IMG/VR virus record: IMGVR_UViG_3300042691_027695
Coordinates: 1 to 24,065 of that record
Strand: one strand, 5' to 3'
From: a virus
DNA length: 24,065 nt
The position numbers were made by a program, and so were the translations under genes. Positions 1 to 6,457 of the stretch are shown here, piece by piece (positions within the stretch are counted from its first letter, which is position 1; every line of letters begins with the position of its first letter). The notes beneath the pieces are model-generated. The model was not told the DNA's origin, ran no database searches, and saw only the letters and a program-made list of their open reading frames with translations.

Positions 1-848
1 ATTACATCCTCACCTAAATCCATTTCTTCTTCAGGTCTTAATGGGTCATTATCTGTAGGGTATTGTATATGACTCATACCCATAGATGCATATTCACTTA
101 TACCACCACCCAACGCATAAGGTTCATAGTATTCACTACCATCCTTGTTTAATTTAGATTTAAGTTTTTTAACATCTTTTGGATTTGGTGCACCATTAAT
201 ATATCCACCCGGTAAACTTAAACCAACACCAGCACCACCTGGCATATTTTCTGATAATTTTCTTAATTTTAATGTAATGAATTTATATATTGTTTCATCA
301 AATTTTGGATATGCTTTTAAAAAGTTTTTTCTTTTCTCTTCATCAGTTCCCTTACTTAACCAATTACGAACATCAGTACCACTAATTGCATTAGGTTGTG
401 CAGGTGCTATATAAACATATCCCCTGTCTTTAAATCCAATTTCAACTTTTCCTTTATATGGTTCAAAGTATTTTCCACCTAATCTAGCTTCATCCTTTTC
501 ACCAACTACAGTTATAAAACCAGTAGTTTCTGAATCGAATTTACCCAAAACTTCGGTTGGAGCATAGGGATTTTTGACCATTACAACTTTGTTTGATGGA
601 ATACCAAACATTTTGGTCATTATTGTTTTCTTTTCCTTAAAATCAAATGGAGATTTTTGGTTGTCTGTTTTATTGGATGTACCAACATAAACATTATCCT
701 TACCAAACTTTTTAACTAAATGGTCATATGTTGCATAATGACCTTTATGAAACGGTTGAAAGCGGCCAGCGTAAACAACAATAACTTTGTTTACACTGTC
801 CGCTTCCGTTAATATTGATTCTACTAAGAAATTAGTTAAGCCATTCAT
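1..848 (-). CDS. Nucleotidyltransferase with possible capsid-targeting N-terminus (3' end cut by window edge)
   Basis: The minus-strand frame is open from ATG at 848 to the left edge, giving 282 codons without a stop. It shows the cytidylyltransferase/NMNAT-like fold: the GRFQPFHKGH motif at about residues 28-37 carries the HxGH nucleotide-binding signature. A later ISGTDVR resembles the ISxTxxR motif of the superfamily. The substrate cannot be told from sequence; NMN, pantetheine phosphate or a cytidylyl acceptor are all possible. The first 20 residues contain two (L/I)-x-E sites, LVE|S and LTE|A, like T4 gp21 prohead-protease cleavage sites in capsid-targeted proteins, so the protein may be packaged (inference). 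Beyond about residue 195 is a Gly/Pro-rich and then acidic tail with no recognised domain. A TATTTATA box precedes it, and no clear Shine-Dalgarno is visible. Confidence 0.85.
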   Translation of the reverse strand, partial: MNGLTNFLVESILTEADSVNKVIVVYAGRFQPFHKGHYATYDHLVKKFGKDNVYVGTSNKTDNQKSPFDFKEKKTIMTKMFGIPSNKVVMVKNPYAPTEVLGKFDSETTGFITVVGEKDEARLGGKYFEPYKGKVEIGFKDRGYVYIAPAQPNAISGTDVRNWLSKGTDEEKRKNFLKAYPKFDETIYKFITLKLRKLSENMPGGAGVGLSLPGGYINGAPNPKDVKKLKSKLNKDGSEYYEPYALGGGISEYASMGMSHIQYPTDNDPLRPEEEMDLGEDV

Positions 849-872
849 TATATAGTAATTTGCTTTATACTA

Positions 873-880
873 TATAAATA
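873..880 (-). promoter_or_regulatory. Putative late promoter box TATTTATA
   Basis: TATTTATA on the minus strand ends 24 bp before the start of the nucleotidyltransferase at 848. It is one of eight instances of a TA[T/C]TTATA box in front of gene starts in this window. Confidence 0.5.
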
Positions 881-887
881 TTGGACT

Positions 888-1250
888 TTATTGTTTTGGT
901 GTTTGCTGCTCTCTCAACTGCTTACGAGTTGGTGCACCTGGTTGATATTGAACAGTACCATCTTGCATATTGATTCTACCTTGAGGATACTTCTCATCAA
1001 CACCATCTAATACTTCTCTTAATTCAGCATTTTTTGCTTTAAAATCATCATCGTTAACTTTAGTTAACTCATCAAGTCTTGCAAATTCTTCTGTCAATTC
1101 TTTTCTTCTAATGTAAATTTCTCCATATTGAGAAACACATTTGTTTACTTCTGCATTTAAATCTATAATTTTTTGAAAAATAGATTCATCAAGTTTTACT
1201 GTTTCAATCTCAATTTGAGCTTTTGTTGGAATTTTATCTAATTCTGCCAT
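888..1250 (-). CDS. Small coiled-coil protein, paralogue of the 94-aa protein at 5791-6075
   Basis: A 120-aa protein with no recognised family. Residues about 10-85 are charged and helical, with spacing that suggests a coiled coil. The C-terminal part reads EKYPQGRINMQDGTVQYQ and is followed by a Pro/Gln/Arg-rich tail. The 94-aa protein at 5791-6075 ends in a closely similar motif, EKQYPKGEVNLLDGTVTF, after its own helical region. The two are therefore probably paralogues, and they sit on either side of the glycosylation cassette. A short oligomerising structural protein or a fibre-associated chaperone would fit the size and composition, but neither role is shown. It has its own TACTTATA promoter box, and its leader is A-rich without a Shine-Dalgarno. 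Confidence 0.85.
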   Translation of the reverse strand: MAELDKIPTKAQIEIETVKLDESIFQKIIDLNAEVNKCVSQYGEIYIRRKELTEEFARLDELTKVNDDDFKAKNAELREVLDGVDEKYPQGRINMQDGTVQYQPGAPTRKQLREQQTPKQ

Positions 1251-1275
1251 AAATTTTTGTTTTTGTTATTGTATA

Positions 1276-1283
1276 TATAAGTA
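1276..1283 (-). promoter_or_regulatory. Putative late promoter box TACTTATA
   Basis: TACTTATA on the minus strand ends 25 bp before the 120-aa gene at 1250. The 16-bp context TATATACTTATATATA is identical to the one before the paralogous gene at 6075. Confidence 0.5.
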
Positions 1284-1292
1284 TATAATTTT

Positions 1293-2039
1293 TTATTTTT
1301 TGAAAATTGTAACCCCTTTTTCTTTTACAACCTCCCCAGCACAATAATTAGCCCAATCAATAGATTCTTCTATATTTTGAGAATCCAAGTATCTAGCCAC
1401 AAATCCAGCTACGAAAGTATCCCCAGCACCACTTACATCGGCATTATCAACTTTTTTAGTTTTTATTACTTTTCCTTTGTAAGAAGCCCCATTACCATCT
1501 AAAGTTGTTATTATTTTATCTTGCAACCATTTTTTCTCTAAAATAACTTCGTGATTGTTCTGAGCTTCAAATCGGTTCAATTTTATGAAAGTTATATCTC
1601 TACACCAATCTCCTAATTGTTTTTTAGTATCTAATATTACTAAGTTATGGAGTCTGGAAATTTCATATATATCTTCTTCAGTAAGAAACCCTTTACAATA
1701 ATCCGATATTACTACTGCATCATACTGAACCATTTCTGGTAATTCATATATGTTTATTCTATCAACTAAATCTTTTTCATCTACTCTAAGATACAATTCA
1801 TTAGTATCTTCATCAACATATCTAGTCTTTATTATATCACCACTATCGGAAAAAATATCCACATCAATACCCATTGCTATTAGATTGGCGGCTGTATTTT
1901 CTGCCATTCCCAAACCGAATACTTCTTTAGTTGGAATAAATACAGGTCCTTTTCCTTCTGGGGATTTTCGAGTAGATTTCCCATATATAAAAAGGTCTGT
2001 ACAACCTTCGCCAATTACTAATACTTTATTCTTATTCAT
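1293..2039 (-). CDS. PfkB-family sugar kinase, D-glycero-D-manno-heptose-7-phosphate kinase-like (HldE N-domain/RfaE1)
   Basis: A 248-aa ribokinase-fold kinase, expected to phosphorylate heptose 7-phosphate at C1 to give the 1,7-bisphosphate. The PfkB signature DVSGAGDTFVAG is at 201-212, with D207 the probable catalytic base. The N-terminal half follows the heptokinase pattern: an RKSPEGKGPV segment at 24-33 corresponds to the RISPEAPVPV of HldE. The substrate loop is at 42-52 and VVISDYCKG at 109-117. It is shorter than the roughly 320-residue HldE kinase domain, so some lid or dimer elements are reduced. Its start overlaps the end of the upstream nucleotidyltransferase by 8 bp, so the two are translationally coupled. 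Together they are the two halves of bacterial HldE, here as separate genes. Another sugar phosphate as substrate is possible. Confidence 0.85.
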   Translation of the reverse strand: MNKNKVLVIGEGCTDLFIYGKSTRKSPEGKGPVFIPTKEVFGLGMAENTAANLIAMGIDVDIFSDSGDIIKTRYVDEDTNELYLRVDEKDLVDRINIYELPEMVQYDAVVISDYCKGFLTEEDIYEISRLHNLVILDTKKQLGDWCRDITFIKLNRFEAQNNHEVILEKKWLQDKIITTLDGNGASYKGKVIKTKKVDNADVSGAGDTFVAGFVARYLDSQNIEESIDWANYCAGEVVKEKGVTIFKK

Positions 2040-2421
2040 CTAATAGTTTTGTTGTTGAAAGTTCATCTATTCTTTGAAAAAATTTTATCTCTTTTGCAAA
2101 CTCACCACCAATAATTGGTTTCCCAATATAATCCGAACCTATTACAAATATATCAGGATTTAGTGTTTTTAAATTATTCCTCAATTCATCTTCGGTATTA
2201 AAAACAATTACATCACCAACACCTCTTATTTGTCTTAAATTGTATTCCCTTTGCTGTTGGGTATGAAATGGTCTATCTTGTCCTTTAAGTTGTTTAACTC
2301 TTGCATCGGAATCAATTCCAATTACTAATTTGCCACCAAATGCAGCAGCATATTGAATCAACTTAAAATGTCCATAATGTAAAACATCAAAACACCCATT
2401 TATCCAAACTATTTTCCTCAT
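2032..2421 (-). CDS. ADP-heptose synthase-type nucleotidyltransferase (HldE C-domain/RfaE2-like)
   Basis: A 129-aa nucleotidyltransferase expected to join heptose 1-phosphate to ATP, giving ADP-D-glycero-D-manno-heptose. The motif GCFDVLHYGHF at 9-19 contains the HxGH signature (HYGH, 15-18). SDARVKQLKGQDRP at 38-51 is the signature block of the RfaE2 family, and the C-terminus retains the STTKLL ending typical of HldE. The whole short domain is present, so it looks intact. It overlaps the heptosyltransferase upstream by 4 bp and the kinase downstream by 8 bp. GmhA and GmhB, which make the heptose precursor and remove the C7 phosphate, are not in this window and would have to come from the host or elsewhere in the phage. 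A glycerol-3-phosphate cytidylyltransferase is a less likely alternative. Confidence 0.87.
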   Translation of the reverse strand: MRKIVWINGCFDVLHYGHFKLIQYAAAFGGKLVIGIDSDARVKQLKGQDRPFHTQQQREYNLRQIRGVGDVIVFNTEDELRNNLKTLNPDIFVIGSDYIGKPIIGGEFAKEIKFFQRIDELSTTKLLDE

Positions 2422-3566
2422 AGGAATTTTTCTAATTCTTTTATAACCATTTCAGAAGTTATTGTTTTAGTACATTCAAATTGTCTTTCCGTACCTTTGT
2501 GGTCTGGACACCAATTCCAATCCCCAGCATCCAATCTTATTCTATTAAAACATCCTTCACATTTTCCTGTTGGAGCGCCAATACGGATACAATCCTTCAT
2601 CTCTGCCCACTTATAAGAAAATCCGCTTATTAAAACAGTTGGTACATTTAATCCCCAACTCAACCAACTCAATCCACTACCAATGCCAATATAAGCTTTA
2701 GATTTTAAAAGTTCATCCATAACCAATTCAATAGGTCCATTTGGATGTTTGATAATTCCTTCTGGGTGCTTATTACCCATATAGTTATCATCTTCCTTCG
2801 ATATTAGTTTTACCACATATCCTCTATTTTTTAACCAGTCCACTACCTCTTGCCATCCATTTGGATTATTCCAATATTTTGATTGCGCAGTTCCGTGAAT
2901 ACCAATACAAACTTGTTTTAAGTTATGGTCAACTTTTACAGGTCTTTCTTTTATTAAAGGTTTAATTTCTTCAAATTCTAACCCCAATATATCAGAACAC
3001 ATTTTTTGCATTGTTTGATGTTTAGGGTCTGATGGATTTTTTAGTCCGTTGATGGAGCTATCTTCGTTATAAAATAACCCAACCGTATACATTGCATACA
3101 AATCCATAACATTTGTACCAGGTTTTACAAATTCGATATTTTTGTATTTTGTTTCAAACATATCATTCATAAATGTAGATACAATTACCTTACAACCATG
3201 TTGTTTTCTAAATGCCTCTGCATATGGTATCCATGCCAAAGAATCACCCAAAGCTTTAGAATCTAATGCAATATAAACTCTTTTATCAGCTGCATTATAT
3301 ATGTGTTCGTACCAAAGTGTACCATTTTCATAAATTGTAATTTTCCAATCTACAAAATATTCAATACTACATTTTGTCCACATATTATTTTTTATTTCAG
3401 TAGAATAATGCAATTTTCCTGTCTTGTTATCTCTGAACTCAATTTTGTATTGTGCTACTTTAGGTCCTTTAATTTCTACAAAGGCTCCACGTACAAAATG
3501 GGTAGTAACTTTATTTTGTACTTCAACAATATTTCTTTTATTTTTTACTAAGTTATCGTATATCAT
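2418..3566 (-). CDS. GT9 protein O-heptosyltransferase, TibC/BAHT-like
   Basis: A 382-aa family-9 GT-B glycosyltransferase. Its architecture matches the bacterial autotransporter heptosyltransferases (TibC, Aah), which move D,D-heptose from ADP-heptose onto Ser hydroxyls of repeat proteins. Residues about 20-95 form a beta-rich N-terminal domain typical of this subgroup. ALGDSLAWIPYAEAFRKQHG at 105-124 contains the LGDxLAW block with D108. GIHGTAQSKYWN at 222-233 is the nucleotide-sugar region, and GIGSGLSWLSWGL at 294-306 the C-terminal donor site. Four cysteines, C336-x2-C339-x13-C353-x11-C365, resemble the metal-binding finger of TibC. The start overlaps nothing and lies 1 bp after the upstream fusion gene; its stop overlaps the nucleotidyltransferase by 4 bp. 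Pairing with both HldE halves supports heptose as donor. The acceptor is unknown. Confidence 0.85.
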   Translation of the reverse strand: MIYDNLVKNKRNIVEVQNKVTTHFVRGAFVEIKGPKVAQYKIEFRDNKTGKLHYSTEIKNNMWTKCSIEYFVDWKITIYENGTLWYEHIYNAADKRVYIALDSKALGDSLAWIPYAEAFRKQHGCKVIVSTFMNDMFETKYKNIEFVKPGTNVMDLYAMYTVGLFYNEDSSINGLKNPSDPKHQTMQKMCSDILGLEFEEIKPLIKERPVKVDHNLKQVCIGIHGTAQSKYWNNPNGWQEVVDWLKNRGYVVKLISKEDDNYMGNKHPEGIIKHPNGPIELVMDELLKSKAYIGIGSGLSWLSWGLNVPTVLISGFSYKWAEMKDCIRIGAPTGKCEGCFNRIRLDAGDWNWCPDHKGTERQFECTKTITSEMVIKELEKFL

Positions 3567-3567
3567 T

Positions 3568-5736
3568 TTAGTTCCAAGTTTTTACCATCAAATCTAAAAG
3601 AGAGTAACCCTCCGCTTGCTTTGAATACATTTTGTTAGTTGTGTATCTATTTTTTGGATGATTTGCAAATACGTGATTATACCAAAGGTCACCAACATCC
3701 CAACCACAATCTACTAATCTTTCCATCCACCAAGCTTTTGTTCTATTAGGAATTAAATAAGCATGTGCAAGGTCTTGATTAAATGCAGTTTTACTAAACA
3801 TTTCATCAATCTTATTTTTTTCTCTTGATGGGTTATCAGCCAATCCAATAAAATAAACATCATCTCTTTCAGAAATAAAACAAGCTTTATGAACCATTTC
3901 TACAAACTCTTCTAATCCGGTGTATATAAATGCATCAGCTTCAAACACCAATGTATAATCATAATTTGTTTCATCCATCGTTTCTAAAGCACCTCTATGT
4001 GCTAAATAACACCCATAATGTCTACCAGTCATCCATCCCAAACCAGCACCAGGCCACAATTCACCAGGTTTATTATCTTTACTAATATGTTCGGGCCTAC
4101 GGCAGTTTTCGGCTGGCGCTAATCCTTCGTATGGTTTATTTACTATTGGTTGATAATCTATACCGTATTTTGCTAATTGCTTAATTGATTGTATAGATAC
4201 TCTTTCTCTCATATCATCAGGTCTAGTCAAAAGATGTTTAATTTGAATTCTTGGTTTCTTTCGTACCCAAGACAAATCCACCCTTTGAATTTGTCCATAA
4301 AAATAATCATTTACAGCTTTAGTTACTGAAGGAAATACATTATAATCATCTCCAGTTATATACCCACCCGGTTTTACTTTGTTGTACCAATTTTTTATAT
4401 CATTGATTGTGTTATCATAAGAATGGTCACCATCTAACATAATAAAATCAATACTATCATTTGAAAACTGATTTGAAGCGTTTTCGGAAGTATCTTTTAT
4501 AATATCAAATTTATCATAATTGTTTGATATTACCGCATTATCTACAAATTCGTAAAATGCATCTCCACCAAATGATTCAACTCTTTTTTGATAATAAGAT
4601 TCATCTAAGTTACCTTTAAAAGTATCAATTGTAGTAAATTGAATTTTCTTTTTTGATTCTTTTATTTTATCAACTAAATAATTTGTAGATTTACCAAGCC
4701 AAGAACCAACCTCCACAAAGTTTGCTTTGAATGGTGCTTTTTCAACAGCCTCATCGTAAAGCTTTTGATAAGAAAACCAACCAGGTAGTTCGTTAAATTC
4801 AGGCTTTAATATTTCTAATAATTTTCTTTTTGTAAGATTTAAATCATCATCAATATAAGTTACCAATGAATTATTATCATATGTATCTAAGAATGTATGA
4901 AGCTTTCTAAATAATGATGGAAGTTTCCAACTAAGTGCTTCTTTAACTGATAGCGGGTTTAATTCTAATGTTGATGAAAAATAAAAAAGGTCACACGCTT
5001 CATAAAATAAATTAGTATCGGTTCGTTCACCCCATATAACACAATTTTCAGGTTTATCTTTCATTAAAGGTAACCAATAGTGTTCAAAGTTCATAGCCTG
5101 ATTACCTACAAAGTGAAATTTTATTTTATATTTTTCTAACTGCCTAGCTACCGAAAATATTTCAGCTTGATTTTTACCAGGTGAAAACAAACCAACATTT
5201 AAAACATGCTTCCATGTTGGGTCTAAACCTAATTCTTTTTGAGCCTTTTTTCTATTCGGTTTGAAATCTTCAATTGGATATTCCCATAGCATGGTTTCAA
5301 CGCCAGTTTCCTCAAATCTCCTTCTGCTCCATTCAGATACTAAAACATATCTGTCTGGATGATATACTATATCAGATGGATTTGTAAAAGAACCATGGGT
5401 AGTTGCTACAATAAAATAATTTCTATCTTTTGTAAAAATTTTATCTAAAATATTTGTTGATAAATCAAATTGAGGTATTTCTTGAAAATGGATAATATCG
5501 GGCTCAAACTTTTGTATGATATTTAAAATTTCTGTCTTATCTTCACCCAAAGTGTGTAGTATTGCTAGTGATTTTATTCTATTCTTTTGAACAACAAAAG
5601 CATCACCACCACTATTGTTTATTTCAACAACTTGAATATCAAATTCATTGATAAAATGTTCTAACTGCTTAAAAGTGTATTGAGGTTGTCCTCCGGTTGA
5701 AAGATGGGGACATATGTAGAGTAACTTTTTACGCAT
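3568..5736 (-). CDS. Three-domain fusion: GT4-like glycosyltransferase, class I methyltransferase, GT25-like glycosyltransferase
   Basis: A 722-aa protein with three enzymatic regions. Residues 1-310 are a GT-B glycosyltransferase with a GG loop at 15-16 and an E-x7-E motif at E258/E266, as in GT4. Residues about 320-480 are a SAM-dependent methyltransferase of the Methyltransf_24 type: motif I VEVGSWLGKS at 341-350, an acidic residue in TIDTF at 369-373, and LDGDHSYD at 434-441. Residues about 495-722 resemble GT25 (LPS and collagen glycosyltransferases), with GRHYGCYLAH at 571-580 and VFEADAF at 597-603 in the place of the family's LEDDA. It is the first gene of the cassette, with a host-type promoter 17 bp upstream of ATG. 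It could extend or cap a glycan begun by the heptosyltransferase. Donors and order of action are not visible. Confidence 0.85.
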   Translation of the reverse strand: MRKKLLYICPHLSTGGQPQYTFKQLEHFINEFDIQVVEINNSGGDAFVVQKNRIKSLAILHTLGEDKTEILNIIQKFEPDIIHFQEIPQFDLSTNILDKIFTKDRNYFIVATTHGSFTNPSDIVYHPDRYVLVSEWSRRRFEETGVETMLWEYPIEDFKPNRKKAQKELGLDPTWKHVLNVGLFSPGKNQAEIFSVARQLEKYKIKFHFVGNQAMNFEHYWLPLMKDKPENCVIWGERTDTNLFYEACDLFYFSSTLELNPLSVKEALSWKLPSLFRKLHTFLDTYDNNSLVTYIDDDLNLTKRKLLEILKPEFNELPGWFSYQKLYDEAVEKAPFKANFVEVGSWLGKSTNYLVDKIKESKKKIQFTTIDTFKGNLDESYYQKRVESFGGDAFYEFVDNAVISNNYDKFDIIKDTSENASNQFSNDSIDFIMLDGDHSYDNTINDIKNWYNKVKPGGYITGDDYNVFPSVTKAVNDYFYGQIQRVDLSWVRKKPRIQIKHLLTRPDDMRERVSIQSIKQLAKYGIDYQPIVNKPYEGLAPAENCRRPEHISKDNKPGELWPGAGLGWMTGRHYGCYLAHRGALETMDETNYDYTLVFEADAFIYTGLEEFVEMVHKACFISERDDVYFIGLADNPSREKNKIDEMFSKTAFNQDLAHAYLIPNRTKAWWMERLVDCGWDVGDLWYNHVFANHPKNRYTTNKMYSKQAEGYSLLDLMVKTWN

Positions 5737-5753
5737 AATAAATTAAATTGTAA

Positions 5754-5785
5754 CAAATATACAAAAATATTTTTAAAAAACCAAA
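5754..5785 (-). promoter_or_regulatory. Bacteroidota-type promoter of the glycosylation operon
   Basis: On the minus strand TTTG (5785-5782), exactly 20 bp, then TATATTTG (5761-5754). This matches the Bacteroidota primary sigma consensus (-33 TTTG, -7 TAnnTTTG). The -7 box ends 17 bp before the ATG at 5736. The same arrangement with identical spacing occurs at 18501-18532. Confidence 0.65.
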
Positions 5786-5790
5786 TTTAT

Positions 5791-6075
5791 TTATTGGTTG
5801 TTGTCAAAGGTAACAGTACCATCTAAAAGATTTACTTCTCCCTTTGGGTATTGTTTTTCTAACTCACTTAAAGATGTGTTTAAAATATCATAGGTTTTAT
5901 CTACTTCATTTTCATATAAAGTAGTATCATCCTCAGCTTTTTTAAGTTCTTTTTTCATAGAACTTAATTTCATATGATGTTCACCTAAATTATAAACAGC
6001 ATTTGTGTAATTATTTTTATAAGAAATTAGGTTATCAACTATTTCTTTTGGTAATTGTTTTGTTTCTATCGCCAT
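5791..6075 (-). CDS. Small coiled-coil protein, paralogue of the 120-aa protein at 888-1250
   Basis: A 94-aa protein of unknown function. Residues about 8-75 are charged and helical, with many Leu/Met residues at coiled-coil spacing. The C-terminus carries YPKGEVNLLDGTVTF, shared with the 120-aa protein at 888-1250 (YPQGRINMQDGTVQY). It is the first gene after the giant fibre and is separated from it by 37 bp holding a promoter box. A role as accessory structural protein or chaperone for the fibre is plausible but unproven. Upstream of the start is AAAGGAAAATT, one of the few leaders here that resembles a Shine-Dalgarno sequence. Confidence 0.85.
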   Translation of the reverse strand: MAIETKQLPKEIVDNLISYKNNYTNAVYNLGEHHMKLSSMKKELKKAEDDTTLYENEVDKTYDILNTSLSELEKQYPKGEVNLLDGTVTFDNNQ

Positions 6076-6089
6076 AATTTTCCTTTATA

Positions 6090-6107
6090 TATAAGTATAT
6101 ATAAATT
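6090..6107 (-). promoter_or_regulatory. Putative late promoter region, TACTTATA and AATTTATA
   Basis: Two overlapping matches to the TA[T/C]TTATA box on the minus strand. TACTTATA ends 14 bp before the gene at 6075 and the variant AATTTATA ends 24 bp before it. The second has the spacing seen at 873-880 and 1276-1283. Confidence 0.45.
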
Positions 6108-6112
6108 TAGTT

Positions 6113-6457
6113 TTACAAACCCAAAGATGAACTCATTTGAGATTCCATTTGTTTAACTTTACTAATCAGAGCATTTATACCACCCCAAACAGCCCATAGG
6201 ATATTTCTGTTATCCAAATCTTCTGGTTGTTGTCCTATTACTTCTCCATTACTACCAGTTACATCGGAGTATCCAATAAGGTCAGTTAATCCAGCATCAT
6301 ACAAATCCTCTGCTATTAGTGATAGTTTTTTAGGGTATTCGCTATTAGGGTCAGCTTCAATGTATCTAAATTCCTTAACTCTTACTTTTTCAATTTTATC
6401 CAATAAATCGGGATAAGAATTCCAATCTTCTATTTCTTTCTTATACCTTCTAGATGA
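6113..6457 (-). other. Peptidase S74 intramolecular chaperone domain of the fibre
   Basis: Residues 2563-2676 of the fibre. The start, SSRRYKKEI, aligns with the S-D-x-R-L-K-x-I opening of the family, where cleavage follows the first Ser. Here the usual Asp after the cleaved Ser is Ser2564. The following FRYIEAD and LSLIAEDLYDAGL segments fit the family, and the last about 20 residues suit a terminal coiled coil. Confidence 0.8.

Noticed and set aside
145-414. Plus-strand open frame of 89 codons near the left edge
   Set aside because: It lies antisense to the open nucleotidyltransferase frame 848-1, which has clear HxGH motifs; the plus frame has no recognisable protein character.
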